Below are positions 32,412 through 39,286 of a stretch of 39,286 bases of DNA, in pieces. Source of the DNA: Paracoccaceae bacterium (GTDB lineage: Bacteria > Pseudomonadota > Alphaproteobacteria > Rhodobacterales > Rhodobacteraceae); NCBI GenBank assembly GCA_007126375.1, contig SLBI01000304.1, forward strand, positions 1 to 39,286, given 5' to 3'. Numbering within the stretch: position 1 is the first letter of the stretch; every line of letters starts with the position of its first letter. A model generated the notes under the pieces. It did not search any database. It worked only from the letters and a program-made list of their open reading frames with translations, and was not told the DNA's origin. A program made the position numbers and the translations under genes.

Positions 32412-33782
32412 TCAGTAGCTGTAGTCCCGATAGATCCGCGCCAGATCGCCGCCCCAGTCGCCATGATAGCGGGCGAGAAGTTCATCGGCCGGGGTCTGGC
32501 CGCTCTCGACACTTTCCTTGAGTGCATTGAGGAAATGAGTCTCGTCGGGCAGCAGGCCGCCGGCGCCCTCCCGGGCACGCGCCTTCAGGCCGGCTTCGGC
32601 AATCGCCACCACGTCACGCGCGAGATCGCGCATCTTCAACCCTCGCGCTTCGGCCGCCAGCCCATCCACGCTCGCCGCCACCCTCAGCGCCTCGCGCGTC
32701 TCGGCATCCCAGGAACGACAGAGATCCCACGCGGCATCGAGCGCGGTCCGGTCGTAGACCAGCCCAACCCACAGCGCCGGCAGGGCACAGAGCCGCCGCC
32801 AGGGGCCCCCGTCGGCGCCCCGCATCTCGATATAGCGCTTCACCCGCGCCTCGGGGAAGATCGTGGTCAGGTGATCGGCCCAATCCGAGAGTGTCGGCAC
32901 CTCGCCCGGCAGCGCGGGCAGCCGGCCCTTCAGGAAATCCCGGAACGACTGGCCCAGCGCGTCGATGTAGCGGCCCTCGCGGTAGACGAAGTACATCGGC
33001 ACGTCGAGAGCATACTCCACGTAGCGCTCGAAGCCGAAACCCTCCTCGAAGACGAAGGGCAGCATGCCGGTGCGGGCCGGATCGAGATCGCGCCAGATGC
33101 GTGCGCGCCACGACTTGTGGCCATTTGGCCGGCCCTCGAAGAAGGGCGAATTGGCGAAGAGCGCGGTGGCCACCGGCTGCAGCGCCAGTGCCACGCGCAG
33201 CTTCTGCACCATGTCGGCCTCGGAGGCGAAGTCGAGGTTCACCTGAACGGTGCAGGTGCGATACATCATCTGCGTGCCATGGGTACCGACCCGTCCCATG
33301 TAGCCGGTCATCAGCGCATAGCGGCCCTTGGGCATCACCGGCATGTCCTCATGCCGCCAGATCGGCGCGGCGCCGAGGCCGATGAAGGCCACGCCGATCG
33401 CGTCGGCGACCGTCTTCACCTCGCGCAGATGTTCGTTCACCTCGTCGCAGGTCTGGTGGATGTTCTGCAGCGGCGCGCCGGACAGTTCCAGCTGCCCGCC
33501 GGGTTCGAGGCTGACATTGGCGCCGTCCTTGGTCAGACCGATGATGTGGCCGGCTTCCTCGACCGGCGCCCAGCCGAACCGGTCTCGCAACCCTTCCAGC
33601 ATTGCCCGGATCGACCGCGGCCCGTCATAGGGCAGCGGCTGCAGCGTGTCGCGGCAATAGCCGAACTTCTCGTGTTCGGTGCCGATGCGCCAGGCCTCGG
33701 GCGGTTTGCAGCCTGCCGCGAGGTATTCGGCCAGCTGTGCGCGATCCTCGATCGGCCCGCCGCCGGATTGTGGAATGGACAT
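32412..33782 (-). CDS. gshA: Glutamate-cysteine ligase, alphaproteobacterial/plant type
   Basis: A 456-residue enzyme for the first step of glutathione synthesis, joining glutamate and cysteine with ATP. It belongs to the plant-like class II group: RIGTEHEKFGY (~32-42) with the glutamate-binding Glu, VSLEPGGQLELSGAPL, MYRTCTVQVNLDF, LFANSPFFEGRPNG, RARIWRDLDPARTG, YFVYREGRYID and the YIEMRGADGG motif. Length is standard. It ends 22 bp past the convergent DivL-like gene. Confidence 0.96.
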   Translation of the reverse strand: MSIPQSGGGPIEDRAQLAEYLAAGCKPPEAWRIGTEHEKFGYCRDTLQPLPYDGPRSIRAMLEGLRDRFGWAPVEEAGHIIGLTKDGANVSLEPGGQLELSGAPLQNIHQTCDEVNEHLREVKTVADAIGVAFIGLGAAPIWRHEDMPVMPKGRYALMTGYMGRVGTHGTQMMYRTCTVQVNLDFASEADMVQKLRVALALQPVATALFANSPFFEGRPNGHKSWRARIWRDLDPARTGMLPFVFEEGFGFERYVEYALDVPMYFVYREGRYIDALGQSFRDFLKGRLPALPGEVPTLSDWADHLTTIFPEARVKRYIEMRGADGGPWRRLCALPALWVGLVYDRTALDAAWDLCRSWDAETREALRVAASVDGLAAEARGLKMRDLARDVVAIAEAGLKARAREGAGGLLPDETHFLNALKESVESGQTPADELLARYHGDWGGDLARIYRDYSY

Positions 33783-33904
33783 TGGCGCGCTCCGAGCCGG
33801 TCTTCGCGACCCTCGTGGCGCGCGGCCGGGGGCAAGTCAAGGCAGCCGGGTGCGCGCGGTCCGGTCCGGCGTGCGCCAGAGGGCGGGCACGGCGGCGGCG
33901 TGGC

Positions 33905-34420
33905 TCAGCTTCGCAGCCGAGACCGGCTCTGGCGTCGCCACACGACCTGCGGCGCGGCGCCCGGACGGCCCAGCGCCGCATGCAGCGCGCCCATGTCGAT
34001 GCCCGGAAGGGCGGCGAACCAGTCTGCCAGCGCCTCGGCCCCGGCAGCCGCGACCGGTATCTCCAATGTGCCGTCGGGTTGTTCCAGAACCCAGACGGCG
34101 CCCTGCGGGCGTGGTTCCAGTCGCAATTCCTCGACCTCGGTCAGTGCGGCAAAGCCCCCGGTGTCGGGCCCGAAATAGGCAAGCTGGCCTTCCACCAGCT
34201 GCACCACACCGGGTGCCAGTCCTGCAGGGCGAAACCGCAGCCGTCGCAGCCCGCCCAGCGCAAGCCCGAGCCCCGCCAGCGCGGCGAGGGCGCCAAGCCC
34301 CTGCCAGAACGGCCCCCCCAGCGTGGCCAGCCAACCGCCAGCTGCAACGACCGCCAGCGCGGCGAGGACTTCGCGCCAGCGATGCAACGCGGTGGCGATC
34401 TCTGGCCGGACGAAGCTCAT
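33905..34420 (-). CDS. Conserved membrane-anchored protein, function unknown
   Basis: A 171-residue protein with two hydrophobic segments (~18-34 and ~41-57) near the N-terminus and a soluble C-terminal domain rich in beta strands (VVQLVEGQLAYFGP, FAALTEVEELRLE, AVWVLEQPDGTLEIPV). That domain recalls bacterial PH-like or DUF-type membrane-associated folds, but I cannot name the family. The ATG at 34420 overlaps the rsmE stop, so it is translated with rsmE. gshA starts 122 bp further on. Confidence 0.8.
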   Translation of the reverse strand: MSFVRPEIATALHRWREVLAALAVVAAGGWLATLGGPFWQGLGALAALAGLGLALGGLRRLRFRPAGLAPGVVQLVEGQLAYFGPDTGGFAALTEVEELRLEPRPQGAVWVLEQPDGTLEIPVAAAGAEALADWFAALPGIDMGALHAALGRPGAAPQVVWRRQSRSRLRS

Positions 34421-35178
34421 GCGCCGCCGGTCCAGTCGCCGCAGGCAAGCTGCCAGACGGCCAGGGCCGCCACCGCGGCGGTATCGGCACGCAGGATGCG
34501 CGGGCCCAGTCGCACCGGCACGACGAAGGGCAGCGCCGCGAGGCGCTCGCGCTCGGCGGGTGCAAAGCCACCCTCGGGGCCGGTCAGCACCGCTGCCGGC
34601 CGTCGTTGCGGCAAGGCTGCCGTCAGTGTCGCGGCATCGGCGGCGGCAGCCGGCCGGTCGGCCAATCCCTCGTCGCACCACATGATCCGCCGGTCCGGGT
34701 TCCAATCCGCCAGGACCGCCGAAAGTGGTGCCAGCGGTGCGACCTCGGGCACGAACACGCCGCCGCATTGTTCCGCCGCCTCGATCGCATGGGCCTGCAG
34801 CCGATCGCGGTTGATCCGGTCCGTTCCGGTGAACGCGGTCGTGACCGGGAGGATCCGCCGCACCCCGAGTTCGGCGGCCTTCTCGACGATGAAATCGGTG
34901 CGGGTCTTCTTCAGCGGCGCGAAAAGCAACCACAGATCGGGCGGCAGAACCTGAGGCGCCGACTGGAGGTCACAGCGCAGGCTGCCGCGCCGGCGCCCGG
35001 TTTCCGTCACCAGAGCCTGCCATTCCCCGTCGCGCCCGTTGAACACCGCCACGGCATTGCCGGTCTCGAGCCGCATCACGGCGAACAGATAGTGCGCCTG
35101 CGTTTCCGTCAGCCCGACGGATTGCCCCGGTCCCAGCGGGTGATCTACAAACAGCCTGACCTTCGATCTTTCATTCAT
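34417..35178 (-). CDS. rsmE: 16S rRNA (uracil-1498-N3)-methyltransferase RsmE
   Basis: A 253-residue SPOUT-class methyltransferase. The N-terminal PUA-like region includes RLFVDHPLG and THYLFAVMRLE-like AHYLFAVMRLE. The knot domain has LLFAPLKKTRTDFIVEKAAELGVRRILPV, the NRDRLQAHAIEAAEQCGG signature and the SAM-binding LTGPEGGFAPAERERL with LGPRILRADTAAVAAL. The ATG at 35178 (MNERSKVRLF) is the family start; the long open frame upstream lies antisense to ubiA. Confidence 0.96.
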   Translation of the reverse strand: MNERSKVRLFVDHPLGPGQSVGLTETQAHYLFAVMRLETGNAVAVFNGRDGEWQALVTETGRRRGSLRCDLQSAPQVLPPDLWLLFAPLKKTRTDFIVEKAAELGVRRILPVTTAFTGTDRINRDRLQAHAIEAAEQCGGVFVPEVAPLAPLSAVLADWNPDRRIMWCDEGLADRPAAAADAATLTAALPQRRPAAVLTGPEGGFAPAERERLAALPFVVPVRLGPRILRADTAAVAALAVWQLACGDWTGGA

Positions 35179-35191
35179 GGGGCCGAAGCCT

Positions 35192-36163
35192 ATGACCCAA
35201 CCGCCCGCAACGCCAGAGGTCGCCGGAACCGTTGCCGATGCGCCGAAGGGCAACTGGGTGGACCGCCTTGCGCCGGGCTGGAGCCGGCCCTGGCTGCGGC
35301 TTTCGCGGGCCGATCGCCCGATCGGCACCTGGCTTCTGCTACTGCCCTGCTTGTGGGGGGTGTTCCTTGCCGCGGCGAGCTCCCCGGGCAGCCTCGGCGG
35401 CATCACGCTCTGGATCGTGACCGGATGCACGCTCGGTGCATTCCTGATGCGCGGCGCCGGCTGCACCTGGAACGACATTACCGACCGCGATTTCGACGGC
35501 CGTGTCGCGCGCACCCGGTCGCGGCCGATCCCCTCGGGGCAGGTCACGGTACGGGGGGCGATCCTTTGGATGGTGGCACAGTCCCTGATCGCCTTCCTGA
35601 TCCTGCTGACCTTCAAGCCTGCGGCCATCGCGCTCGGCGTGGCTTCGCTTGCGGTCGTGGCGATCTATCCCTTCGCCAAGCGTTTCACCTGGTGGCCGCA
35701 GGTCTTTCTCGGTCTTGCCTTCAACTGGGGAGCGTTGCTGGCCTGGGCGGCGCAGACCGGCAGTCTCTCGCTGGCGCCGGTGCTGCTCTATCTCGCCGGT
35801 ATCGCCTGGACCGTGTTCTACGACACGATCTATGCCCATCAGGACAGGGAAGACGACGCGCTGATCGGCATCAAGTCCACCGCGCTGCTGTTCGGCGACC
35901 GCACCAGGGCCTGGCTGCGCGGCTTCCTGCTCGCCGCGGCGGTGCTGATGACATCGGCGGTGGTGGCGGCGCTGACGCCCGCTGCCAGCCTGACGGCGCT
36001 GTTGCTCGCGTTGGCCGGTGTCTGGGGCTTTGCGGCGCATCTCTTCTGGCAACTTGCCCGCCTCGATCCCGACGATGCGGATCTGTGCCTGCGGCTCTTT
36101 CGTTCGAACCGCGACGCGGGCCTGCTGGTTGCGCTGTTTTTCGCTGGTGCCGCGATCGTGTGA
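35192..36163 (+). CDS. ubiA: 4-hydroxybenzoate polyprenyltransferase UbiA
   Basis: A 323-residue membrane enzyme that attaches the polyprenyl tail to 4-hydroxybenzoate in ubiquinone synthesis. The two aspartate-rich, magnesium-diphosphate-binding motifs are NDITDRDFD (94-102) and YDTIYAHQDREDD (~210-222). LRLSRADRPIGTWLLLLPCLWG and eight or nine hydrophobic helices are typical. The ATG at 35192 (MTQPPATP) is taken; the ATG at 35177 overlaps the rsmE start codon itself. Ubiquinone is the redox signal read by RegB 5 kb away, though no direct link is shown. Confidence 0.96.
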   Translation: MTQPPATPEVAGTVADAPKGNWVDRLAPGWSRPWLRLSRADRPIGTWLLLLPCLWGVFLAAASSPGSLGGITLWIVTGCTLGAFLMRGAGCTWNDITDRDFDGRVARTRSRPIPSGQVTVRGAILWMVAQSLIAFLILLTFKPAAIALGVASLAVVAIYPFAKRFTWWPQVFLGLAFNWGALLAWAAQTGSLSLAPVLLYLAGIAWTVFYDTIYAHQDREDDALIGIKSTALLFGDRTRAWLRGFLLAAAVLMTSAVVAALTPAASLTALLLALAGVWGFAAHLFWQLARLDPDDADLCLRLFRSNRDAGLLVALFFAGAAIV

Positions 36164-36199
36164 TTGCGGCCCGCGCGCACCGCGACTAGGGGATGCGGC

Positions 36200-38152
36200 A
36201 TGGCACCCGCCCGCAGACGCGACCCTCGGCTCAGGCGCATCCGTGTCGCGCTGTCGCTTGCAGCCTTTGCCCTTGCGGCGTTGACCGCCACCGGCGCGGC
36301 CGTATGGGCTGTCGGGGTGATCGAGCGTGCGGCGCAGCGCGGCATCGTCGATCAGCTGGACATGGCCGGCCTCGACTGGGCCACGGTAACCACCGATGGG
36401 CTCATGGTCACCCTGTCCGGCACCGCCGCCAGCGAGGCGGAGCGTTTCCGGGCGCTGCAACTCGCCAGCACCATCGTGGATGCGGCCCGGGTGATCGACG
36501 GCATGGAGGTGGCCGATCCCGACGCGCTTGCCCCGCCGCGTTTCTCGATGGAGATCCTCAGAAACGATGACGGCGTTTCGCTGATCGGCCTGATGCCCAC
36601 CGCCTTTGGCCGCGACGGTATCCGCGCGCGCATTACCGCCCTGACCGAGGGTGCCCCGGTCACCGACATGCTGGAAACCGCCGACCACCCGGTGCCGGCC
36701 GGATGGCGGCCGGCGGTGGAATTCGGTCTGGACGCGCTGGCGCTCCTTCCGCGATCGAAGATATCGGTGGCCGCCGACCGGGTGGCCGTGACCGCGATCA
36801 CCGGCGGTCATGACGAACGCCGCCGAATCGAGACGCAGCTGGCACGAGCCGCCCCGCCGGGGATCGATGTGAGCCTCGACATATCGGCGCCGCGTCCGGT
36901 GATCGCCCCTTTCACCCTGCGATTCGTGATCGACGAGCGCGGACCCCGCTTCGACGCATGCGCCGCCGACACCGACGCCGCACGCGACCGGATCCGCGCC
37001 GCCGCGGCGGCGGCCGGCGTTCCGGGCGAATTCTCCTGCCTGATCGCGCTGGGCACGCCCTCGCCCGACTGGGCCGCCGCAGCCGTCTCGGGCATCGCCG
37101 CGGTGGCCGAGATGGGGGCGGGGAGCGTCACCTTCTCGGATGCCGATGTCTCGCTGATCGCCCCGCACGAGGTGGACGAGGCCGTCTACGATGCCGCGGT
37201 CGGCCGGCTGGACGCCGCACTGCCTGCGGTGTTCTCGCTCGATGCATCACGGCTTCCGGCCCCGGTCGAGGAGCGTCCCGAGGCAGAACCGGCAGAATTC
37301 ACTGCCACCCTTTCGGATGCCGGCGAGGTGCTCCTGCGCGGCCGGATCGGCGATGCGCAGATGCGCGCCGCGATTCAGGGTCTGGCACGGGCGCGTTTCG
37401 GCGCGGGTGCGGTGCAGGATGCGCTGCGGCTGCAGGAGGGGCTGCCCGAGGGCTGGGCGCGCCGGGTCATGACCGGCATCGAGGCGCTGGCGCTGCTGCA
37501 CGAGGGCCGCGTGGCGGTGCAGCCCGCTCGCCTGACCATAGAGGGGCGCAGCGGCGACCCCGAGGTGTCGGATGCGGTTTCCGGGCTGCTGGCCGGAAAA
37601 CTCGGCCGTGGCCAGGTCTTCGGCATCGATGTGGTGTATGACGAGACGCTGGACCCGGTGGCGATGGCGCCCACGCCCGAGCGATGCATCGCCCGCATCG
37701 ACGAGATCGTCGCGGAGCGCAAGATCATCTTCGCCCCCGGTGCGGCCCGGGTGGACAGCGAGACAGGGCAGACGCTCGACGCCATCGCCGCGGTGCTGCG
37801 CGAGTGCGGCGAGGTCCCGCTGGTGATCGAGGGCCACACCGACAGCCAGGGCCGTGCCGAGATGAACCTCGCGCTGAGCCAGCGGCGGGCAGATGCGGTG
37901 CGCGAGGGACTGGCCGCGCGGCGCGTTCTGGTCTCGGCAATCGAGGCTGTAGGCTACGGTCAGACCCGGCCCATCGCCGACAACGCGACAGCCGAGGGCC
38001 GCGAGGCCAATCGCCGCATCGAGTTCCGACTCCGCACGCCGCCCGAAGAGGCCCCGGGGCGCGACCCGGCGGCCGAAGCCCTGCTTGAAATCCCGGTGGC
38101 AATCGCCGATGACGAGGCTCCGCGGCCGCGACCCCGTCCGGATGCGGATTGA
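36200..38152 (+). CDS. BON- and OmpA-domain membrane-anchored protein
   Basis: A 650-residue protein. An arginine-rich N-terminus and one hydrophobic helix (~17-40) anchor it in the inner membrane. BON-like segments follow, including VTTDGLMVTLSGTAASEAERFRALQL and ATLSDAGEVLLRGRIGDAQMR. The C-terminal OmpA-like peptidoglycan-binding domain (~510-630) has IIFAPGAARVDSETGQTLD, LVIEGHTDSQGRAEMNLALSQRRADAV and VGYGQTRPIADNATAEGREANRRIEF. The final ~25 residues are proline-rich. It probably spans the periplasm from the inner membrane to peptidoglycan. AGGGGATG precedes the ATG at 36200. It lies downstream of ubiA and upstream of the small coiled-coil protein. Confidence 0.9.
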   Translation: MAPARRRDPRLRRIRVALSLAAFALAALTATGAAVWAVGVIERAAQRGIVDQLDMAGLDWATVTTDGLMVTLSGTAASEAERFRALQLASTIVDAARVIDGMEVADPDALAPPRFSMEILRNDDGVSLIGLMPTAFGRDGIRARITALTEGAPVTDMLETADHPVPAGWRPAVEFGLDALALLPRSKISVAADRVAVTAITGGHDERRRIETQLARAAPPGIDVSLDISAPRPVIAPFTLRFVIDERGPRFDACAADTDAARDRIRAAAAAAGVPGEFSCLIALGTPSPDWAAAAVSGIAAVAEMGAGSVTFSDADVSLIAPHEVDEAVYDAAVGRLDAALPAVFSLDASRLPAPVEERPEAEPAEFTATLSDAGEVLLRGRIGDAQMRAAIQGLARARFGAGAVQDALRLQEGLPEGWARRVMTGIEALALLHEGRVAVQPARLTIEGRSGDPEVSDAVSGLLAGKLGRGQVFGIDVVYDETLDPVAMAPTPERCIARIDEIVAERKIIFAPGAARVDSETGQTLDAIAAVLRECGEVPLVIEGHTDSQGRAEMNLALSQRRADAVREGLAARRVLVSAIEAVGYGQTRPIADNATAEGREANRRIEFRLRTPPEEAPGRDPAAEALLEIPVAIADDEAPRPRPRPDAD

Positions 38153-38153
38153 T

Positions 38154-38179
38154 CCCGGCCCGCCGGCGCCATGGCCGGG
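38154..38179 (+). terminator. GC-rich hairpin after the OmpA/BON gene
   Basis: CCCGGCC (38154-38160) pairs with GGCCGGG (38173-38179) right after the stop codon. There is no T-run. It could attenuate transcription into the next gene. Confidence 0.3.
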
Positions 38180-38232
38180 CCGCCCGAGCAACCTGCGTCG
38201 GAGCTTTCCGCGCCTGTCAGCCGAAGCGAGCC

Positions 38233-38553
38233 GTGAGCCGAACCGAGTTCATCGTCGTCACCGCCATCGTGCTGCTCGTCGCCTTTGCGCTGGGCTGGTT
38301 CGCGCATTGGCTGCTGCATCGATTCACCCGAGTGACCGATGGTGACATGGGGGAGGTCGACCGTCTGGCGCAAGCCCTCCATGAAGCCGAGGAGATGCGG
38401 GATCAGGCCATCACCTACCTGCAGCAGCGTGAGGCCGAGTTGACCGGCCAGTTGGCACAGTCCGAGGCCGAGTTGCGCGCCGCGATGGAGGGGTTGCGCG
38501 ACGCCCGCCGTCACGTTCAGGACTTGGAATCCCGCCTCGAAACCGGCCGCTGA
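38233..38553 (+). CDS. Small membrane-anchored coiled-coil protein
   Basis: A 106-residue protein with one N-terminal transmembrane helix (~6-28, FIVVTAIVLLVAFALGWFAHWLL) and a long amphipathic, heptad-rich tail (~45-104: EVDRLAQALHEAEEMRDQAI, YLQQREAELTGQLAQSEAEL) that should form a coiled coil. The start is GTG at 38233 with GAAGCGAG upstream; the in-frame ATG at 38149 overlaps the previous gene. I do not recognise a named family. Its place directly after the OmpA/BON gene suggests a shared envelope role. Confidence 0.75.
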   Translation: MSRTEFIVVTAIVLLVAFALGWFAHWLLHRFTRVTDGDMGEVDRLAQALHEAEEMRDQAITYLQQREAELTGQLAQSEAELRAAMEGLRDARRHVQDLESRLETGR

Positions 38554-38590
38554 CCGCCCTGGGCGCCGGAGGCCGGCGAAGCGGCCCGGC

Positions 38591-38980
38591 TCAGCCGCGC
38601 AGCGCCTTCAGCCGCGACAGCGCGTCGACCCGCTGCTCCCAGGGAACGAGGATCTGGTCGTGATGGAACCCTGCGATCATGTTTGCCGGAATGCCGCCCT
38701 CTGCCAGCGCGGCACTGACGGCCGCGGTCAGGCCCACCGCCTCCAGCGCCGAGTGCACAGTCAGGGTGATCCGCGCCCAGGGTCCGCCCGGGTCCAGGCC
38801 CGCGCGGGCAAGTGCGGCCTGAGGTGCGATCACTGTCAGCCCCTCATCCTCGCGCACCAGCGCGACCCATGCGAGGCCGGTGGGAACCTCGCCGTCGATC
38901 ACCGCGAAGCCATGCGGTTCGGGGTCGAGTCGCGGTGCGAGCCCGGAAAGCAACCGGTCAGGATCGGTCTCGCCGCCCAT
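38591..38980 (-). CDS. ACT-domain-containing protein
   Basis: A 129-residue protein of the small stand-alone ACT type (two ACT-like halves). It shows FAVIDGEVPTGLAWVALVREDEGLTVIAP in the first half and ITLTVHSALEAVGLTAAVSAALAEGGIPANMIAGFHHDQILVPW in the second, the typical paired beta-alpha-beta folds that bind amino acids. The ATG at 38980 is chosen, although its ribosome-binding site is weak. It starts 5 bp after the Sua5-like gene, so the two are probably co-transcribed. Confidence 0.87.
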   Translation of the reverse strand: MGGETDPDRLLSGLAPRLDPEPHGFAVIDGEVPTGLAWVALVREDEGLTVIAPQAALARAGLDPGGPWARITLTVHSALEAVGLTAAVSAALAEGGIPANMIAGFHHDQILVPWEQRVDALSRLKALRG

Positions 38981-38985
38981 CCCGG

Positions 38986-39286
38986 TCAACCGCGCGGCGC
39001 GGCGGCGCGGCGCAGCCGGTCGTTGATCGCACGGCCAAGGCCATGATCGGGAACCGGCCGGGCGGCGATCCGGCCCGCGGGGCCCGCCAGCGCATCGGCC
39101 TCGCGCAGGCATGAAAACAGTTTGGCGGCAGCTTCGGCCAGATCCCCGCTCGGCGACAGGTTGAGCGTTGGCGCGTCGTCAGCGCCGGATTCTTCGGCAC
39201 CGAATCCGATCCAGACCTCTCCGGCCCGCGGTCCGTCGGGCGCTAGCCGCAGCCTCGCCGCGGGCGCGTAGTGCGAGGCCAGCATC
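38986..39286 (-). CDS. L-threonylcarbamoyladenylate synthase (Sua5 type), C-terminal part
   Basis: About 100 C-terminal residues of a protein whose start lies beyond the right edge. MLASHYAPAARLRL, GEVWIGFG, LNLSPSGDLAEAAAKLFSCLREAD and DHGLGRAINDRLRRAAAPRG match the Sua5 domain attached to the YrdC catalytic domain in the longer (Sua5) form of the enzyme. It makes threonylcarbamoyl-AMP for the universal t6A37 tRNA modification. The catalytic domain is not in the window. Confidence 0.9.
   Translation of the reverse strand, partial: MLASHYAPAARLRLAPDGPRAGEVWIGFGAEESGADDAPTLNLSPSGDLAEAAAKLFSCLREADALAGPAGRIAARPVPDHGLGRAINDRLRRAAAPRG

Noticed and set aside
1-39286. tRNA, rRNA, CRISPR arrays, prophage, riboswitches
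   Set aside because: I looked for characteristic sequences in the gene gaps and found none. Gaps are short and most of the window is dense core genes; small RNAs cannot be excluded by eye.

Overview
The window is a contiguous piece of a GC-rich alphaproteobacterial chromosome, almost certainly from the Rhodobacterales (Rhodobacter/Paracoccus-type family). The main reasons are the divergent regB / senC-regA redox locus, the maf-aroE-coaE-dnaQ | secB-fxsA-Tim44-smr-hslU neighbourhood, the rho-mnmE-mnmG-rsmG-parA-parB block, and the closeness of each protein to the Rhodobacterales form of its family. All identifications come from reading the sequence; no database was searched.

Layout. 1-1400: a decayed mobile-element zone with a chimeric recombinase/DUF5372-like open frame running off the left edge, a frameshifted and internally deleted IS66 transposase relic, and about 470 bp with nothing recognisable. 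1.4-4.0 kb: a Bax-inhibitor-1 membrane protein, a zinc-free quinone oxidoreductase and an XRE regulator preceded by a textbook sigma-54 promoter. 4.1-8.9 kb: hisN, hslU, smr, Tim44-domain protein, fxsA, secB. 8.9-11.7 kb: the minus-strand operon maf-aroE-coaE-dnaQ. 11,684-12,092: an AT-rich gene-free interval where gene direction flips, the best candidate for oriC. 12.1-19.5 kb: hemJ, rho, mnmE, mnmG, rsmG, parA, parB, with two parS sites lying inside the starts of mnmG and rsmG. 19.5-27.0 kb: hemW, a Rid protein, rdgB and rph (minus), hrcA-grpE (plus), mutS (minus). 27.0-30.5 kb: an undescribed three-repeat protein, regA and senC (minus) and divergent regB. 30.5-39.3 kb: a DivL-like PAS protein behind a perfect CtrA box, gshA, a membrane protein, rsmE, ubiA, an OmpA/BON protein, a small coiled-coil membrane protein, an ACT-domain protein and the C-terminus of a Sua5-type tRNA-modification enzyme.

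How it fits together. The centre is an origin-proximal cluster: putative oriC, centromere sites, the ParA/ParB segregation machinery, and tRNA and rRNA modification genes in overlapping operons. The right half holds the global redox two-component system RegB/RegA with its copper-chaperone partner SenC, next to a protein probably in the CtrA cell-cycle phosphorelay. The points most worth following up are the three-repeat protein in the slot where Rhodobacter species carry hvrA, the CtrA box before the DivL-like gene, and the sigma-54 promoter before the XRE regulator.
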